Source: Ornithinibacillus californiensis (GTDB taxonomy: Bacteria; Bacillota; Bacilli; Bacillales; Amphibacillaceae). From it: a DNA stretch of 64,000 nt. Within the stretch, counting starts at the first letter, position 1; each line of letters opens with the position of its first letter. The DNA lies in assembly GCF_001038485.1 (NCBI RefSeq), contig NZ_LDUE01000048.1, forward strand, positions 86,738-150,737, given 5' to 3'. The notes beneath the pieces were generated by a model. It was given only the letters and a program-made list of their open reading frames with translations, was not told where the DNA came from and ran no database searches. Positions 8,195 to 18,819 of this stretch are shown here, piece by piece. Position numbers and translations under genes: made by a program.

Positions 8195-9544
8195 TCAAAA
8201 AGGATTAAAAGGCATTTTGAAGCCTTTTCCTTTTTTGCCTTTTTGCATGTTGGTCATTTGTTTCATCATTTTTTTCATTTCGTCGAATTGTTTTAGTAGG
8301 CGGTTGACTTGGGATACGGATGTTCCGGAACCTTTTGCAATCCTTTTCTTTCGACTTGCATTCATAACGCTTGGGTCTTGGCGTTCTTTTTTGGTCATTG
8401 ATTGGATAATCGCCTCAACATGTACTAATTGCTTTTCATCAAATTGGACATTTTTTAGCCCTTTCATCTTATTAGCGCCTGGAATCATCCCTAATAAGTC
8501 TTCTAGTGGCCCCATTTTCTTAACTTGGCCCATCTGTTCTAGAAAATCATCGAAAGTAAAAGTTGCGTTACGCATTTTATCTTCTAATTCTTTTGCTTGA
8601 TTTTCATCTACTGAAGCTTGAGCTTTTTCAATTAGTGTTAATACATCGCCCATTCCAAGAATTCGTGAAGCCATACGTTCTGGATGGAATGCCTCTAATT
8701 GATCAAGCTTTTCTCCCATACCAGCAAATTTAATTGATTTTCCTGTGACTGCCTTAATAGATAATGCAGCACCACCACGGGTATCACCATCAAGCTTTGT
8801 TAATACGACACCTGTAATGTCTAGTTGCTCATTAAAGCTTTCTGCAACATTAACAGCATCTTGACCTGTCATTGCATCAACCACAAGGAAGATCTCATCT
8901 GGATTCACTGTTGCTTTAATTTGCTCAAGTTCCTCCATTAAATCTGTATCAACATGTAGTCTACCAGCTGTATCAATAAGAACATAGTCATGATGTTCTT
9001 CTTTAGCCTTTTCAATTGCCTTCTTTGCAATATCTACTGGATTTGCCTCTGTCCCCATTGAGAACACTGGCATATCCAATTGTGAACCAAGTGTTTCTAA
9101 TTGTTGAATTGCTGCAGGTCTATAAATATCACAAGCGACTAACAATGGAGAACGATTATGTTTCTTTCTTAATAGATTTGCAAGTTTACCTGTGGTAGTA
9201 GTTTTACCAGCACCTTGCAAACCAACCATCATAATTACCGTTGGTGGACGGTCACTTACAGCTATTTTGCTTTGTTCTCCACCCATTAGCTCGGTTAACT
9301 CTTCTTTTACAACCTTAATAACCTGTTGTCCAGGTGTTAGGCTTTCCATTACCTCTTGACCTACTGCACGTTCCTTAATACGCTTAATCAAATCTTTCAC
9401 TACTTTGAAGTTAACATCCGCTTCCAGTAGTGCAAGGCGTATTTCACGGGTCATCTCTTTAACATCTTGTTCAGAGACTTTCCCTTTCCCTGTTATTCGC
9501 TTAATCGTACTTTGCAGACGGTCGGCGAGTCCCTCAAATGCCAT
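8195..9544 (-). CDS. ffh: Signal recognition particle protein Ffh
   Basis: SRP54 GTPase that binds signal sequences of nascent membrane and secreted proteins together with the 4.5S/6S scRNA and docks with FtsY. NG domain with G1 GLQGAGKTTTTGKLA (about residues 104-118), G3 DTAGRLH and G4 TKLDG; then a methionine-rich M domain ending in FDEMKKMMKQMTNMQKGKKG. 449 residues, full length. It lies 13 bases behind ylxM. The ORF ends ~60 bases before repeat copy 1. Confidence 0.98.
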   Translation of the reverse strand: MAFEGLADRLQSTIKRITGKGKVSEQDVKEMTREIRLALLEADVNFKVVKDLIKRIKERAVGQEVMESLTPGQQVIKVVKEELTELMGGEQSKIAVSDRPPTVIMMVGLQGAGKTTTTGKLANLLRKKHNRSPLLVACDIYRPAAIQQLETLGSQLDMPVFSMGTEANPVDIAKKAIEKAKEEHHDYVLIDTAGRLHVDTDLMEELEQIKATVNPDEIFLVVDAMTGQDAVNVAESFNEQLDITGVVLTKLDGDTRGGAALSIKAVTGKSIKFAGMGEKLDQLEAFHPERMASRILGMGDVLTLIEKAQASVDENQAKELEDKMRNATFTFDDFLEQMGQVKKMGPLEDLLGMIPGANKMKGLKNVQFDEKQLVHVEAIIQSMTKKERQDPSVMNASRKKRIAKGSGTSVSQVNRLLKQFDEMKKMMKQMTNMQKGKKGKGFKMPFNPF

Positions 9545-9557
9545 GTAAGGTGTCCCC

Positions 9558-9884
9558 CTAATCTAATTCTTTTAATTGATTAATATATAAATGAAGCTGC
9601 TCATCTTCAAGAGTAGAAACATGCTTTTCTAGAAGTTGTACAAGCCGCATTCTTTTTTCGAACTTATCATATAAATGCAGTTTCTCTTCATAGGATTCTA
9701 ACATTGTCTCTGTCCGCTTAATGTTGTCATATACAGCTTGACGCGAAACATTTGATTCCTCTGAAATTTCCCCCAACGAATAATCTTCAAGGTAGTACAT
9801 TTCCATATAGCTACGTTGTTTGGGTGTAAGTAATGCTTGGTAAAAATCAAATAAATAATTCATTCTCGTCGTTTTATCTAGCAT
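9558..9884 (-). CDS. ylxM: SRP-associated HTH protein YlxM
   Basis: 108-residue UPF0122 family protein. Sigma-70 region 4-like helix-turn-helix: [20 protein letters not shown] followed by [19 protein letters not shown]. In Firmicutes the gene is tied to ffh-ftsY, and the streptococcal homologue binds SRP components. ATG at 9884 behind AAGGGGTGA. Lies between ftsY and ffh as expected. Confidence 0.92.
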   Translation of the reverse strand: MLDKTTRMNYLFDFYQALLTPKQRSYMEMYYLEDYSLGEISEESNVSRQAVYDNIKRTETMLESYEEKLHLYDKFEKRMRLVQLLEKHVSTLEDEQLHLYINQLKELD

Positions 9885-9964
9885 TGTATCACCCCTTGTT
9901 AAGTGAAAAACCTTTACAATTTATCTTATCGAACGATCTATCCTTTTGCAAGTAGAAGACTAAC

Positions 9965-10963
9965 CTAATCTTCACTTGGTTCATCTAACATATCAGCAAA
10001 TAATCCATACACAAATGCATTTGCATCGAACTTCTGTAAATCTTCCGCTTTCTCACCAAGACCAACAAATTTAACAGGTATGTTGAGTTCATGTCGAATA
10101 GCTAAAACAATACCACCTTTTGCCGTGCCATCTAGCTTCGTTAAAACAATTCCTGTAACATCGGTAGATTCTGAGAAAGTTTTTGCTTGGCTTAATGCAT
10201 TTTGCCCGGTAGTTGCATCTAACACTAGCAATACTTCATGTGGCGCACCAGGGATTTCTCTCTCTATTACACGTTTCACCTTAGATAATTCATTCATTAG
10301 GTTTACTTTGTTTTGCAATCTACCAGCAGTATCACAAAGTAAAACATCCACTTTTCGAGATTTGGCCGCCTTGATTGCATCAAAGATAACAGCAGCAGGA
10401 TCACTTCCTGCATTTTGCTTAACAACCTCTACTTCTGCACGTTCGCCCCAAACCTCCAATTGTTCAATGGCTCCCGCACGGAATGTATCACCAGCTGCAA
10501 GCATGACAGTCTTACCATCCGCTTTCAGTCGATGGGCTAGCTTACCGATAGAGGTTGTTTTACCAACACCATTAACCCCTACAACAAGGATGACTGTAAG
10601 GCCATCTTCTTGAATATTTAAAGTCTCAATCTCTTCATCATCGTCACCGTAATAAATATCAACTAATTTCTCTGAAATAACGTCTTTGACTTCTGCAGTA
10701 TCTTTAATATTACGACGTTGGACCTCAAATTTTAATTCATCAATGAAATCCATAACGGTCATTACACCAACATCAGCAGAAATAAGAACTTCTTCCAGTT
10801 CTTCAAAGAAATCTTCATCTACTTTTCGATACCTTGCAATCAGATCATTAATCTTTCCCGAAAAGGATTTTCTTGTTTTTTCCATACCTTCTTTATATTT
10901 CGTGGAAACTTCTTCTTGATTGTCTTGTTTGAATTTACTTTTCAACTTTTGAAAAAAGCTCAT
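9965..10963 (-). CDS. ftsY: SRP receptor FtsY
   Basis: Membrane-associated GTPase receptor for SRP. 332 residues, the short Firmicute form without a long acidic A domain. N domain helices (residues ~1-110), then G1 GVNGVGKTTSIGKL (about residue 130), G3 CDTAGRLQNK, G4 TKLDGTAKGG and the closing GLGEKAEDLQ motif. Follows smc by 14 bases and precedes ylxM-ffh, so the targeting genes are together. Confidence 0.98.
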   Translation of the reverse strand: MSFFQKLKSKFKQDNQEEVSTKYKEGMEKTRKSFSGKINDLIARYRKVDEDFFEELEEVLISADVGVMTVMDFIDELKFEVQRRNIKDTAEVKDVISEKLVDIYYGDDDEEIETLNIQEDGLTVILVVGVNGVGKTTSIGKLAHRLKADGKTVMLAAGDTFRAGAIEQLEVWGERAEVEVVKQNAGSDPAAVIFDAIKAAKSRKVDVLLCDTAGRLQNKVNLMNELSKVKRVIEREIPGAPHEVLLVLDATTGQNALSQAKTFSESTDVTGIVLTKLDGTAKGGIVLAIRHELNIPVKFVGLGEKAEDLQKFDANAFVYGLFADMLDEPSED

Positions 10964-10977
10964 AAATGTGCACTCCT

Positions 10978-13900
10978 TTAAGATTGAATAAGCTCTATTG
11001 TTTCTTCTAAACGGACGGATACAAGACGGGATACACCTGACTCCTGCATCGTTACTCCGTATAAAACATCAGCCTGTTCCATCGTACCTTGACGGTGTGT
11101 GATAACAATAAACTGTGTATTTTCACTATAATGCTTAACATATTTGGCAAAACGGACAACATTTGCATCGTCTAGAGCTGCTTCTACTTCATCTAAGACA
11201 CAGAATGGTACTGGACGTACTCTTAAAATAGCAAAGAGTAATGCAATAGCAGTTAACGCACGCTCACCACCAGACAATAGTCCGAGGTTTTGTAATTTCT
11301 TACCTGGCGGCTGAGCAATAATATCAACTCCAGTATCTAATAAATTGCTCGGGTCAGTGAGCTTCAACTCAGCATGTCCCCCACCAAATAATTCTTTAAA
11401 GACGATTGCAAACTCATCTCTTATTTGACCAAAGGTTGTACTAAAGAGGTGCTCCATTTCTTCATCCATTTCTTTAATAACAGCAAATAATGTTTGCTTT
11501 GCTTCAACTAGGTCATTTCTTTGTTCTGTTAAGAATGTATAACGTTCAGCAATACGATCATATTCTTCAATTGCACCAAGGTTAACATTACCTAGACGGT
11601 CTATTCTTGATTTAATTTCAGCCACTTGATTTTTTGCTTCTGCTATATTCTCTACTTTACTGAATTCTTGTTGCGCACGTTCAAACGTAATCATGTACTC
11701 AGTCTGTAATATAGCCAAACGGTTTTCCAATTCTACATCCAGTCTATTTGCTTTTACTTCTTTTTGTTGTATTCTTTGCATTAAGGCTTGATGTTTCTTG
11801 TTTTCTTCTTTCAGTTCACGTTCTTCATCCTTCTGTTTTTGTGTTCTTTGCATTCTGTCCGAACGTAATCCTTGAATTGATGCAGTTATAGATTCTTTTT
11901 CTTCACTTTTTTCGGAAAGCTTCTCATTTATTTCTTCTTCTGTTTCATTTGACTGAGAGAGTTCTATCAATTCTTCTATCTCTTCCGTAACTTTTTCAAA
12001 GCGCTCCGTATGTTCCGATAGTCTATTTTTAAGCAGGTTAGTTTTATCTTGCTGACTTTTCACTCGTTCTTCCTGCTCCGCCAACTGAACCTGATATTGA
12101 TGGAAATCACTTTGAAGCTGATCTTGGTTTTCTTTAAACTCTAGCTCTTGCTTCGAAAGGGAATCAATTTGAGATTGAAAATATTGTAACTTCTGCTCAA
12201 TATCGTTTAATTCAAGTGTAAGCTCTTGATCACGTGCTTCAAGAATCTGTAGGTCACGTTCGTATTGTTTTTTATCTTGATCATACACAGATAGATTTTC
12301 CTGCAAGGAAGCAAGTTTCAATTCTAATTCTTTGTGATTTGACTTAGCTTCTTGTAAATGTAATTGCTCATCAACAATCTCTTGTTCAATTCCCACTAAC
12401 TGATGCTCTAATGCCGTAATCTGTTGCTTTTGTTTTTGTACTTGTTGCTCAAATTCTTGTGCTTTTATTTGGTAGTCTTCCAGCTTTTCTGTTAGCTCTT
12501 GAAGATCTTTTTCTCTCGTAAACAAAGAAGAGTTAGCTTTCTTTTGAGCTCCCCCAGACATAGAACCACCTGGGTTTACAACGTCCCCTTCTAACGTAAC
12601 TACTCGATATTTTCTCATGAGAAGTCTAGCAATATCATTGGCATCTTTTAATGTTTTCGCAATGACAACATGTCCCATTAAGTGATCGATTGCTTTTTGG
12701 AAGGGGGTATTCGTTGAAACTAACTTCCCTGCAATCCCGATGTAGCCAGGATGATTTTGTATCTGATTCAATACATCCACGGGAATGAATCTTGGTTGGA
12801 TTGATCCTAATGGTAAGAAAGTTGCACGACCGCTATGAGTTTTCTTCAACCAGGATATCGCTTCTCTAGCAGACTCATCATTTTCAACTACTATATGTTG
12901 CGCTTGACCACCCAGTACGGTTTCTATAGCGGTGATATAAGGCTTAGGTACATCCATTAGCTCAATTACAGCACCATGGATTGCAGATAATTTACCATCT
13001 TCTCTCGCTTTTAATACTGCTTTAACTCCATGGAAGAATCCTTGAAAATCCTCTTTCATTTCTTCAAGCATTTCTTTCTTAGACTTCAGCTTCTCGATGT
13101 ATTGATAGCCCTGATAAAGCTTAGTTTGAGACTCCTGATAATTATTACGCTTTAATTCTATATCCTTTTTTAATTGTTTAATGGATTCTTCTTTTTTACG
13201 ATAGGTATTTTCATAATTATTAAGGGTTAAGGTTGCTTCTTGTAATTGCTTAGTATAGTTTTCTCTAAGTCCAATGACATCTTGGAATTTATCATCTTGT
13301 TTGTCTTTTTTACCATGAATTTGTTGAATTTGTTGTGCAATAGACTGTCTCTCATTCCGCTTAGCAGCCTGTTTATTTAGGAATTCAATGTACTCCGATT
13401 TGAGTTCTTCGATTTGCTCAACAAGACTGTCCTTATCCGTAGTTAGTTTAATCTTAAGCTCATCTACCAATTTCTTCGTATGTTGCTTTATTTCTTGAAG
13501 CTCAGTTAACGTAAATGTTTCCTTTGAAAGTTCTGCTTCTAAGGTTTGAATTTGTTCTTCTGCTTCGCGCTTTTGTGTCTCAAGCTTTTCCTTATTTTCC
13601 GCAAAGTGCTTTGTTCTTTCATGGAATACTTGTTTTCTGCCTTCATATTGCTCTAGCTGTTGAGTAGTAGAAAGCAAGCGTTCTTGTAATTCGTTGATTT
13701 TTTCATCCATACGGTTAATTTCTTCTCGCTCAGATGTTAGGCTCGCTTCTTTCTTTTGGATATGTGTTTTCAGGGCGACTTCATCCATCTTTTCAGAATC
13801 AATCTCTTTTAATAGCCCTTGCCATTCTTCATGTAACATTTCAATCTCTGTAATTAATAGAGATATTTCCTGTTGTTTAAGTAAATCCTTTTGCTTTAAG

Positions 13901-14544
13901 TATTCTTTTGCTGTCTCTGCTTGTGCTTTTAATGGATCTAACTGATTTTCTATTTCATAAATAATATCTTCTACACGATTCAAATTTTCTTGTGTTTCAG
14001 CAAGTTTATATTCTGCCTTTTTTTTACGTTGTTTATATTTCAACACGCCTGCAGCTTCTTCAAATATAGTACGTCTTTCTTCCGCTTTAGAGCTTAATAT
14101 CTCTTCTACTTTACCTTGACTAATAATTGAAAATGCTTCTTTACCAAGCCCAGAATCAAGAAACAAATCTACAATATCCTTCAGGCGACATGATTGCTTA
14201 TTGATATAAAATTCACTTTCACCAGAACGATAAACTCTTCTTGTCACACTAACTTCGTCATAATCAAGTGGTACAGCCTGGTCACTATTATCTAATACCA
14301 AAGTTACTTCAGCGACGTTTAAAGCTTTTCTCGAATCACTACCTTGGAAAATAATATCCTCCATCTTAGTACCACGTAACGATTTTGCAGACTGTTCTCC
14401 TAATACCCAACGAATAGCGTCAGTAATATTACTCTTCCCACTACCATTTGGGCCAACTACGGCAGTAACGCCAGGTACAAAGTCCACATGAATTCGCTCT
14501 GCAAAAGATTTAAAACCAACACTTTCTAAACGTTTTAAATACAT
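10978..14544 (-). CDS. smc: Chromosome segregation SMC protein
   Basis: Condensin ATPase that, with ScpA and ScpB, extrudes DNA loops and organises the chromosome. 1188 residues: N-terminal Walker A GPNGSGKSNITDAIRW (about residue 32), two long coiled coils on either side of a glycine-rich hinge near residues 520-660 (HGAVIELMDVP ... GGSMSGGAQKK), and a C-terminal head with signature LSGGERALTAIALLFAIL and Walker B PFCVLDEVEAALDD. I chose the ATG at 14544 (MYLKRLESVGFKSF), which is seven bases from AGGAG; a second ATG at 14550 is closer than ideal. In most Bacillus rnc precedes it directly; here a plus-strand gene intervenes. Confidence 0.97.
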   Translation of the reverse strand: MYLKRLESVGFKSFAERIHVDFVPGVTAVVGPNGSGKSNITDAIRWVLGEQSAKSLRGTKMEDIIFQGSDSRKALNVAEVTLVLDNSDQAVPLDYDEVSVTRRVYRSGESEFYINKQSCRLKDIVDLFLDSGLGKEAFSIISQGKVEEILSSKAEERRTIFEEAAGVLKYKQRKKKAEYKLAETQENLNRVEDIIYEIENQLDPLKAQAETAKEYLKQKDLLKQQEISLLITEIEMLHEEWQGLLKEIDSEKMDEVALKTHIQKKEASLTSEREEINRMDEKINELQERLLSTTQQLEQYEGRKQVFHERTKHFAENKEKLETQKREAEEQIQTLEAELSKETFTLTELQEIKQHTKKLVDELKIKLTTDKDSLVEQIEELKSEYIEFLNKQAAKRNERQSIAQQIQQIHGKKDKQDDKFQDVIGLRENYTKQLQEATLTLNNYENTYRKKEESIKQLKKDIELKRNNYQESQTKLYQGYQYIEKLKSKKEMLEEMKEDFQGFFHGVKAVLKAREDGKLSAIHGAVIELMDVPKPYITAIETVLGGQAQHIVVENDESAREAISWLKKTHSGRATFLPLGSIQPRFIPVDVLNQIQNHPGYIGIAGKLVSTNTPFQKAIDHLMGHVVIAKTLKDANDIARLLMRKYRVVTLEGDVVNPGGSMSGGAQKKANSSLFTREKDLQELTEKLEDYQIKAQEFEQQVQKQKQQITALEHQLVGIEQEIVDEQLHLQEAKSNHKELELKLASLQENLSVYDQDKKQYERDLQILEARDQELTLELNDIEQKLQYFQSQIDSLSKQELEFKENQDQLQSDFHQYQVQLAEQEERVKSQQDKTNLLKNRLSEHTERFEKVTEEIEELIELSQSNETEEEINEKLSEKSEEKESITASIQGLRSDRMQRTQKQKDEERELKEENKKHQALMQRIQQKEVKANRLDVELENRLAILQTEYMITFERAQQEFSKVENIAEAKNQVAEIKSRIDRLGNVNLGAIEEYDRIAERYTFLTEQRNDLVEAKQTLFAVIKEMDEEMEHLFSTTFGQIRDEFAIVFKELFGGGHAELKLTDPSNLLDTGVDIIAQPPGKKLQNLGLLSGGERALTAIALLFAILRVRPVPFCVLDEVEAALDDANVVRFAKYVKHYSENTQFIVITHRQGTMEQADVLYGVTMQESGVSRLVSVRLEETIELIQS

Positions 14545-14550
14545 AGACAT

Positions 14551-14838
14551 TCTCCTAACGGAAACGAATCACTTTCTTTAAAAGTAAAAACGATTCCATT
14601 TTCCCTTTTTCTCTTTATTTATAGGCTTATATATTATCGCTGTTGTTACTGAATAATCGCTTCCCTCTAAAACAACAATCATAAAAATTGCCCTATTTTA
14701 AAAAAGTATTTTTCTTAATATGGATATTTATAACCACATAATTATTGGCTTTTTAATGCATTTATTTTATCATAAACATAGAAACAAAAGAAGAGTGGAC
14801 CGAAATACCCACATTATTTTACTAAATAGAGGTGTATT
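14551..14838. other. AT-rich intergenic region, divergent smc / DUF1128
   Basis: 288 bases between two divergently read genes. It must hold the smc promoter on the minus strand and the promoter of the plus-strand DUF1128 gene. I see AT-rich tracts but no repeat, RNA or clear paired hexamers. Confidence 0.5.
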
Positions 14839-15060
14839 ATGAATCTAGAAAACCCTACTAAAGAAAATTTAGCGTACATATTAAATGACCTAGGTGAACG
14901 TATGTCTGTTGCTAATCGCTCCCTGCTAGATGTCGAGGACTATGATCTTTCCAAATACGAAGATATTAAGTTCATGTATGACATGGTTGTCCAAAAAGGT
15001 AGACTATCCGCATCTGAAATTCAGGCATTTATCCAAGAACTAAGACAGGTTAGAAAATAA
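14839..15060 (+). CDS. DUF1128 (UPF0435) family protein
   Basis: 73-residue protein that matches the small DUF1128/YfkK family of Bacillaceae: MNLENPTKENLAYIL start, a central YEDIKFMYDMVV, and SASEIQAFIQELRQVRK end. Function unknown. Starts at an ATG ten or so bases after GAGGTG and ends in a bidirectional hairpin. The unusual point is location: it is on the opposite strand between rnc and smc, which are adjacent in B. subtilis. Confidence 0.88.
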   Translation: MNLENPTKENLAYILNDLGERMSVANRSLLDVEDYDLSKYEDIKFMYDMVVQKGRLSASEIQAFIQELRQVRK

Positions 15061-15074
15061 CAATTCTAATACAG

Positions 15075-15106
15075 ATAGAGGTTGTCCTACAAGGGGCAAC
15101 CTCTAT
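15075..15106. terminator. Bidirectional terminator between DUF1128 gene and rnc
   Basis: Stem ATAGAGGTTG / CAACCTCTAT with further partial pairing around a short loop, between two convergent genes; the following bases are T-rich on the plus strand. Confidence 0.65.
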
Positions 15107-15109
15107 TCT

Positions 15110-15793
15110 CTAATTTTCTATTTTATCAAGGGCATCTTTTGCTGCACGTTGTTCTGCTTCCTTTTTGGTCCGACCTATCCCGGAACCAAGCACTTCACTA
15201 TTAATTAGTAACTCTGCAATAAACTCCTTATTATGTGAAGGACCTTTCTCATCTACTATTTTGTATTCAATGGTTTGATTTTTATCCTTTTGAACCACTT
15301 CTTGTAGCTTACTTTTATAATCCATCCCATGCGAAAAAGCACCTGTGTCTATTTTAGGAAATACATGTTTCTCTAAGAAATTTAACGCTGTATCAAAACC
15401 TTGATCTAAATATACAGCACCTAGAAACGCTTCAAAAACATCAGCTAATAATGCTGGTCGGTTTCTTCCACCTGTCATCTCTTCCCCTTTACCTAAAAGG
15501 ATATGTTCACCAAAATTCAAGCTACGTGCAAAAGCTTCTAATGAAGGTTCACAAACGATTGCTGCACGTAACTTAGTCATTTCTCCTTCTGGCATACTTG
15601 GGTATTTACGATATAAATACTGAGAGACTCCTAATTCTAATACTGCATCCCCTAAAAATTCTAGTCTTTCATTATCAGAAAAATGAACGTTACGATGCTC
15701 ATTCACATAAGATGAATGTGTAAATGCTTGTCTTATAACATCAATATTATGAAATGGAATACTAAGCATTTCTTCTAATTTTCTTCGATCCAT
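15110..15793 (-). CDS. rnc: Ribonuclease III
   Basis: Double-strand-specific endoribonuclease for rRNA, scRNA and mRNA processing. 227 residues: N-terminal catalytic domain with signature [20 protein letters not shown], and a second acidic motif in [17 protein letters not shown]-terminal dsRNA-binding domain ([20 protein letters not shown] to [14 protein letters not shown]). ATG at 15793 with GAGGTGG upstream. Follows acpP in the usual order but is separated from smc. Confidence 0.97.
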   Translation of the reverse strand: MDRRKLEEMLSIPFHNIDVIRQAFTHSSYVNEHRNVHFSDNERLEFLGDAVLELGVSQYLYRKYPSMPEGEMTKLRAAIVCEPSLEAFARSLNFGEHILLGKGEEMTGGRNRPALLADVFEAFLGAVYLDQGFDTALNFLEKHVFPKIDTGAFSHGMDYKSKLQEVVQKDKNQTIEYKIVDEKGPSHNKEFIAELLINSEVLGSGIGRTKKEAEQRAAKDALDKIEN

Positions 15794-15866
15794 AAATTCT
15801 TGCCACCTCTTGTTGATATATGGAAAAGTCTCGCATCTAGCGAGACCCTCCTTAAGTAACCTTATA

Positions 15867-16103
15867 TTAACCCTGTAAATTATTTATGTAATTTACAGCA
15901 TCACCAACAGTGTTAATTTTTTCTGCTTCTTCATCAGCAATTTCCATGTCGAATTCATCCTCAAGTTCCATGACTAATTCAACAACGTCTAATGAATCTG
16001 CTTCTAAATCATCTTTGAAAGATGCTTCCATTGTTACTTTAGCTTCTTCAACATCAAGTTTATCTACAATAATTTCTTTTACGCGATCAAAAACGTCTGC
16101 CAT
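15867..16103 (-). CDS. acpP: Acyl carrier protein
   Basis: Carries growing fatty acyl chains on a 4'-phosphopantetheine arm. 78 residues, highly acidic; the attachment serine is S37 in [22 protein letters not shown] at 16103 preceded by GGGAGGTGA, a strong site suited to an abundant protein. Immediately follows fabG. Confidence 0.98.
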   Translation of the reverse strand: MADVFDRVKEIIVDKLDVEEAKVTMEASFKDDLEADSLDVVELVMELEDEFDMEIADEEAEKINTVGDAVNYINNLQG

Positions 16104-16136
16104 ACCACTTCACCTCCCTTCAAAGAATAAAATATA

Positions 16137-16877
16137 TTACATTACCATTCCGCCGTCAATATGAATAGTTTGTCCAGTAATATAATTAGCATCATCTGAA
16201 GCCAGGAAACGAACTACTTTAGCTACATCTTCAGGCTGACCTAATTTAGCTAGTGGAATAAGGCTTAACATTCCCTCTTTTTGCTCATCGGTTAATTCAT
16301 CCGTCATATCTGTTGAAATAAACCCAGGAGCTACTGCATTAACTAAAATATTACGAGTCGCAAGTTCTTTTGCAGTAGTTTTTGTAAGTCCTATTACACC
16401 CGCTTTAGCCGCAACATAATTAGCCTGCCCAGGGTTTCCACTAACGCCAACTATAGAAGCAACGTTTATTATTCTACCAGAACGCTGTTTCATCATTTGC
16501 CGTGTAACGGCTTTCGTACAAACAAATACTCCTTTTAAATTCGTATTAATAACTTGGTCAAATTCAGATTCTTTCATTCTCATTAGTAAATTATCACGAG
16601 TGATACCAGCGTTATTCACTAAAATATCAACACTGCCAAACGTATCAATTGTTGCTTTTACCATTTCTTTTACTTGATCTTCATTAGCGACATCCGACTG
16701 GAATTTAACTGCTTTAACACCAAGCTTCTCAATTTCTTCTACTACCCCTTGGGCCTTAGCTTCACTACCAGCATAGTTTACCACAACATTTGCACCTTTT
16801 GCAGCAAGTTCTAAGCAAATTGCTCGACCAATCCCTCTAGAACCACCAGTAACAATTGCCGTTTTACCACTTAACAT
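16137..16877 (-). CDS. fabG: 3-oxoacyl-ACP reductase FabG
   Basis: NADPH-dependent ketoacyl reductase, first reductive step of fatty acid elongation. 246-residue short-chain dehydrogenase: nucleotide loop [14 protein letters not shown] motif ([11 protein letters not shown]), catalytic Ser in [10 protein letters not shown] and Tyr-Lys in [12 protein letters not shown]-terminal [12 protein letters not shown]. Start and fabD stop share one base (TAATG). Confidence 0.97.
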   Translation of the reverse strand: MLSGKTAIVTGGSRGIGRAICLELAAKGANVVVNYAGSEAKAQGVVEEIEKLGVKAVKFQSDVANEDQVKEMVKATIDTFGSVDILVNNAGITRDNLLMRMKESEFDQVINTNLKGVFVCTKAVTRQMMKQRSGRIINVASIVGVSGNPGQANYVAAKAGVIGLTKTTAKELATRNILVNAVAPGFISTDMTDELTDEQKEGMLSLIPLAKLGQPEDVAKVVRFLASDDANYITGQTIHIDGGMVM

Positions 16878-17815
16878 TACGCTTCACCTCTATACCATTT
16901 AATGAATTCGTTCATGGATGCCTGGTCTTGGACTGAAAAAATAGTTGCTTTACGATCGATTTTCTTTACTAAACCACTTAGCACTTTTCCATTTCCCACT
17001 TCAACAAAAGCATCAATTCCCTCCTCCATCATATGGCGGATAGATTCTTCAAATCGAACTGGTGAATAAAGCTGTTTTAAAAGTAATTCTTTGATATCTT
17101 CTTGATTTTTAACTTGTTTTGCTGTCACATTTGCGTATACCGGAACTGCTGCATCTTGAATATTTACCTGTTCCAAATACGTAGAAAAATCATTGTTGGC
17201 TGCTTTCATCAACCTAGAATGAAATGGCCCACTTACATTTAATGGAATAACTCTTTTCGCACCACGTTCTTTGAGAAGAACGCTAGCTTTTTCTACTCCA
17301 GCTACCGATCCCGAAATAACAATTTGACCTGGGCAGTTGATATTAGCTATATCAACTATTTCATCAGATATGGATTCAACCACCTCTTGAGTGACATCAG
17401 TAGACAACCCTAATACAGCCGCCATAGTACCTTGCCCTTTTGGAAATGCTTCTTCCATTAGTCGACCACGTGTTGCCACTAAAGGAAGTGCCTGCTCTAG
17501 TGATATAGATTGGGCAGCAACCAGGGCACTATATTCTCCTAGACTATGACCTACTACCATTGTTGGCAGTACATTTTCTTCAGTAAGTAAACTATATAAA
17601 GCTATACTAGAAAGCAGTAAAGCTGGCTGGGCATTTTCTGTTTCAGTAAGGGTTTCAGGAGGACCTTCAAACATTATTTTTCTTAAATCTTTCCCTATAG
17701 CTTTGTTAGCCTTCGCATACATTTCTTCTATACTCGGATTACTATTATGAATTTCCTCACCCATGCCTACTGTCTGTGATCCTTGTCCAGGAAACATAAA
17801 TGCAATTTTTTTCAT
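16877..17815 (-). CDS. fabD: Malonyl-CoA:ACP transacylase FabD
   Basis: Transfers malonyl groups from CoA to ACP. 312 residues. [12 protein letters not shown] at the N-terminus, active-site Ser in [14 protein letters not shown], conserved Arg in [11 protein letters not shown] and His in [11 protein letters not shown] take the ATG at 17815, seven bases behind GGAGG and overlapping the plsX TGA by one base; an in-frame TTG at 17818 precedes it. Confidence 0.97.
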   Translation of the reverse strand: MKKIAFMFPGQGSQTVGMGEEIHNSNPSIEEMYAKANKAIGKDLRKIMFEGPPETLTETENAQPALLLSSIALYSLLTEENVLPTMVVGHSLGEYSALVAAQSISLEQALPLVATRGRLMEEAFPKGQGTMAAVLGLSTDVTQEVVESISDEIVDIANINCPGQIVISGSVAGVEKASVLLKERGAKRVIPLNVSGPFHSRLMKAANNDFSTYLEQVNIQDAAVPVYANVTAKQVKNQEDIKELLLKQLYSPVRFEESIRHMMEEGIDAFVEVGNGKVLSGLVKKIDRKATIFSVQDQASMNEFIKWYRGEA

Positions 17816-18819
17816 CAATTCTCCTCCTCACCTGTTTGCATCGACTCCACAGTTTCTTTTATGGTCTCTGTAACGCGATGTTCTACCATGTGACAGGTTT
17901 GTTTAATTGCACTATATATTGCACGGCGGTTAGAAGAGCCATGCGCTTTAATAACAGGTGCAGCCAAGCCGAATAAAGCAGCTCCTCCATATTCGGAATA
18001 ATCTAGCTTATCTTTTAACCCTTTTAAATCACTTTTGATCATTCCAGCTGCTAGCTTAGTTTTTAAGGAGGACATAAAGGTATCCTTAATCATGGAAAAT
18101 AGAGCTGATGCAGTACCTTCAACAGTCTTTAAGGCTATGTTTCCACTAAACCCATCCGTAACCACAACATCGGCTACACCTTGCAATAAATCCCTGGCCT
18201 CCACATTACCTACAAAATTAATTGGAGCCTTTTTCATTAAATCAAAGGCATTCTTCGTTAATTCATTACCTTTTCCGTCTTCTGTACCAACATTTAATAA
18301 TCCTATTCTTGGATTATTAATAGAACGAACCTTTTCAGCGTAGACTGACCCCATTATGGCGTATTGTAATAGGTGGTTTGGTTTCGCATCTACATTCGCT
18401 CCAACATCTAACATTAGAAATCCTTTTCCGTCAACAGTAGGAAGAGTTGGACTAAGCGCAGGACGATCGATACCTGGTATTCTCCCAACAACAAATAAAC
18501 CTGCACTCATTAAGGCACCAGTATTTCCGGCAGATATGCAAGCATCTGCTCTACCTTCTTTAACCTCGTCTGCCATCATAACCATGGATGAATTCTTCTT
18601 ACGACGTACAGCCCTTACTGGTTCATCTTCACTAGTTATTACTTCATCAGCATGAATGATTGTAATTCTCTCTGAATTTGTTAGGTGCTGTTTGATTTGT
18701 TCTTGATCACCAACAAGTGTTATATGTAACTCTTGAAACTCTTTAACGGCATCCATCGCACCTAATACAATTTCCTTCGGTGCATGGTCGCCTCCCATAG
18801 CATCAATTGCAATTCTCAT
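17815..18819 (-). CDS. plsX: Phosphate acyltransferase PlsX
   Basis: Makes acyl-phosphate from acyl-ACP for PlsY, the first committed step toward phosphatidic acid. 334 residues; starts [18 protein letters not shown], with [15 protein letters not shown] and [13 protein letters not shown] blocks. Overlaps fapR by 4 nt (ATGA). Part of the FapR-regulated set. Confidence 0.97.
   Translation of the reverse strand: MRIAIDAMGGDHAPKEIVLGAMDAVKEFQELHITLVGDQEQIKQHLTNSERITIIHADEVITSEDEPVRAVRRKKNSSMVMMADEVKEGRADACISAGNTGALMSAGLFVVGRIPGIDRPALSPTLPTVDGKGFLMLDVGANVDAKPNHLLQYAIMGSVYAEKVRSINNPRIGLLNVGTEDGKGNELTKNAFDLMKKAPINFVGNVEARDLLQGVADVVVTDGFSGNIALKTVEGTASALFSMIKDTFMSSLKTKLAAGMIKSDLKGLKDKLDYSEYGGAALFGLAAPVIKAHGSSNRRAIYSAIKQTCHMVEHRVTETIKETVESMQTGEEEN

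Noticed and set aside
10080..10613. 177-residue plus-strand frame over ftsY
   Set aside because: Shadow of ftsY; its Ser/Thr/Pro-rich composition is what antisense reading of this gene gives.
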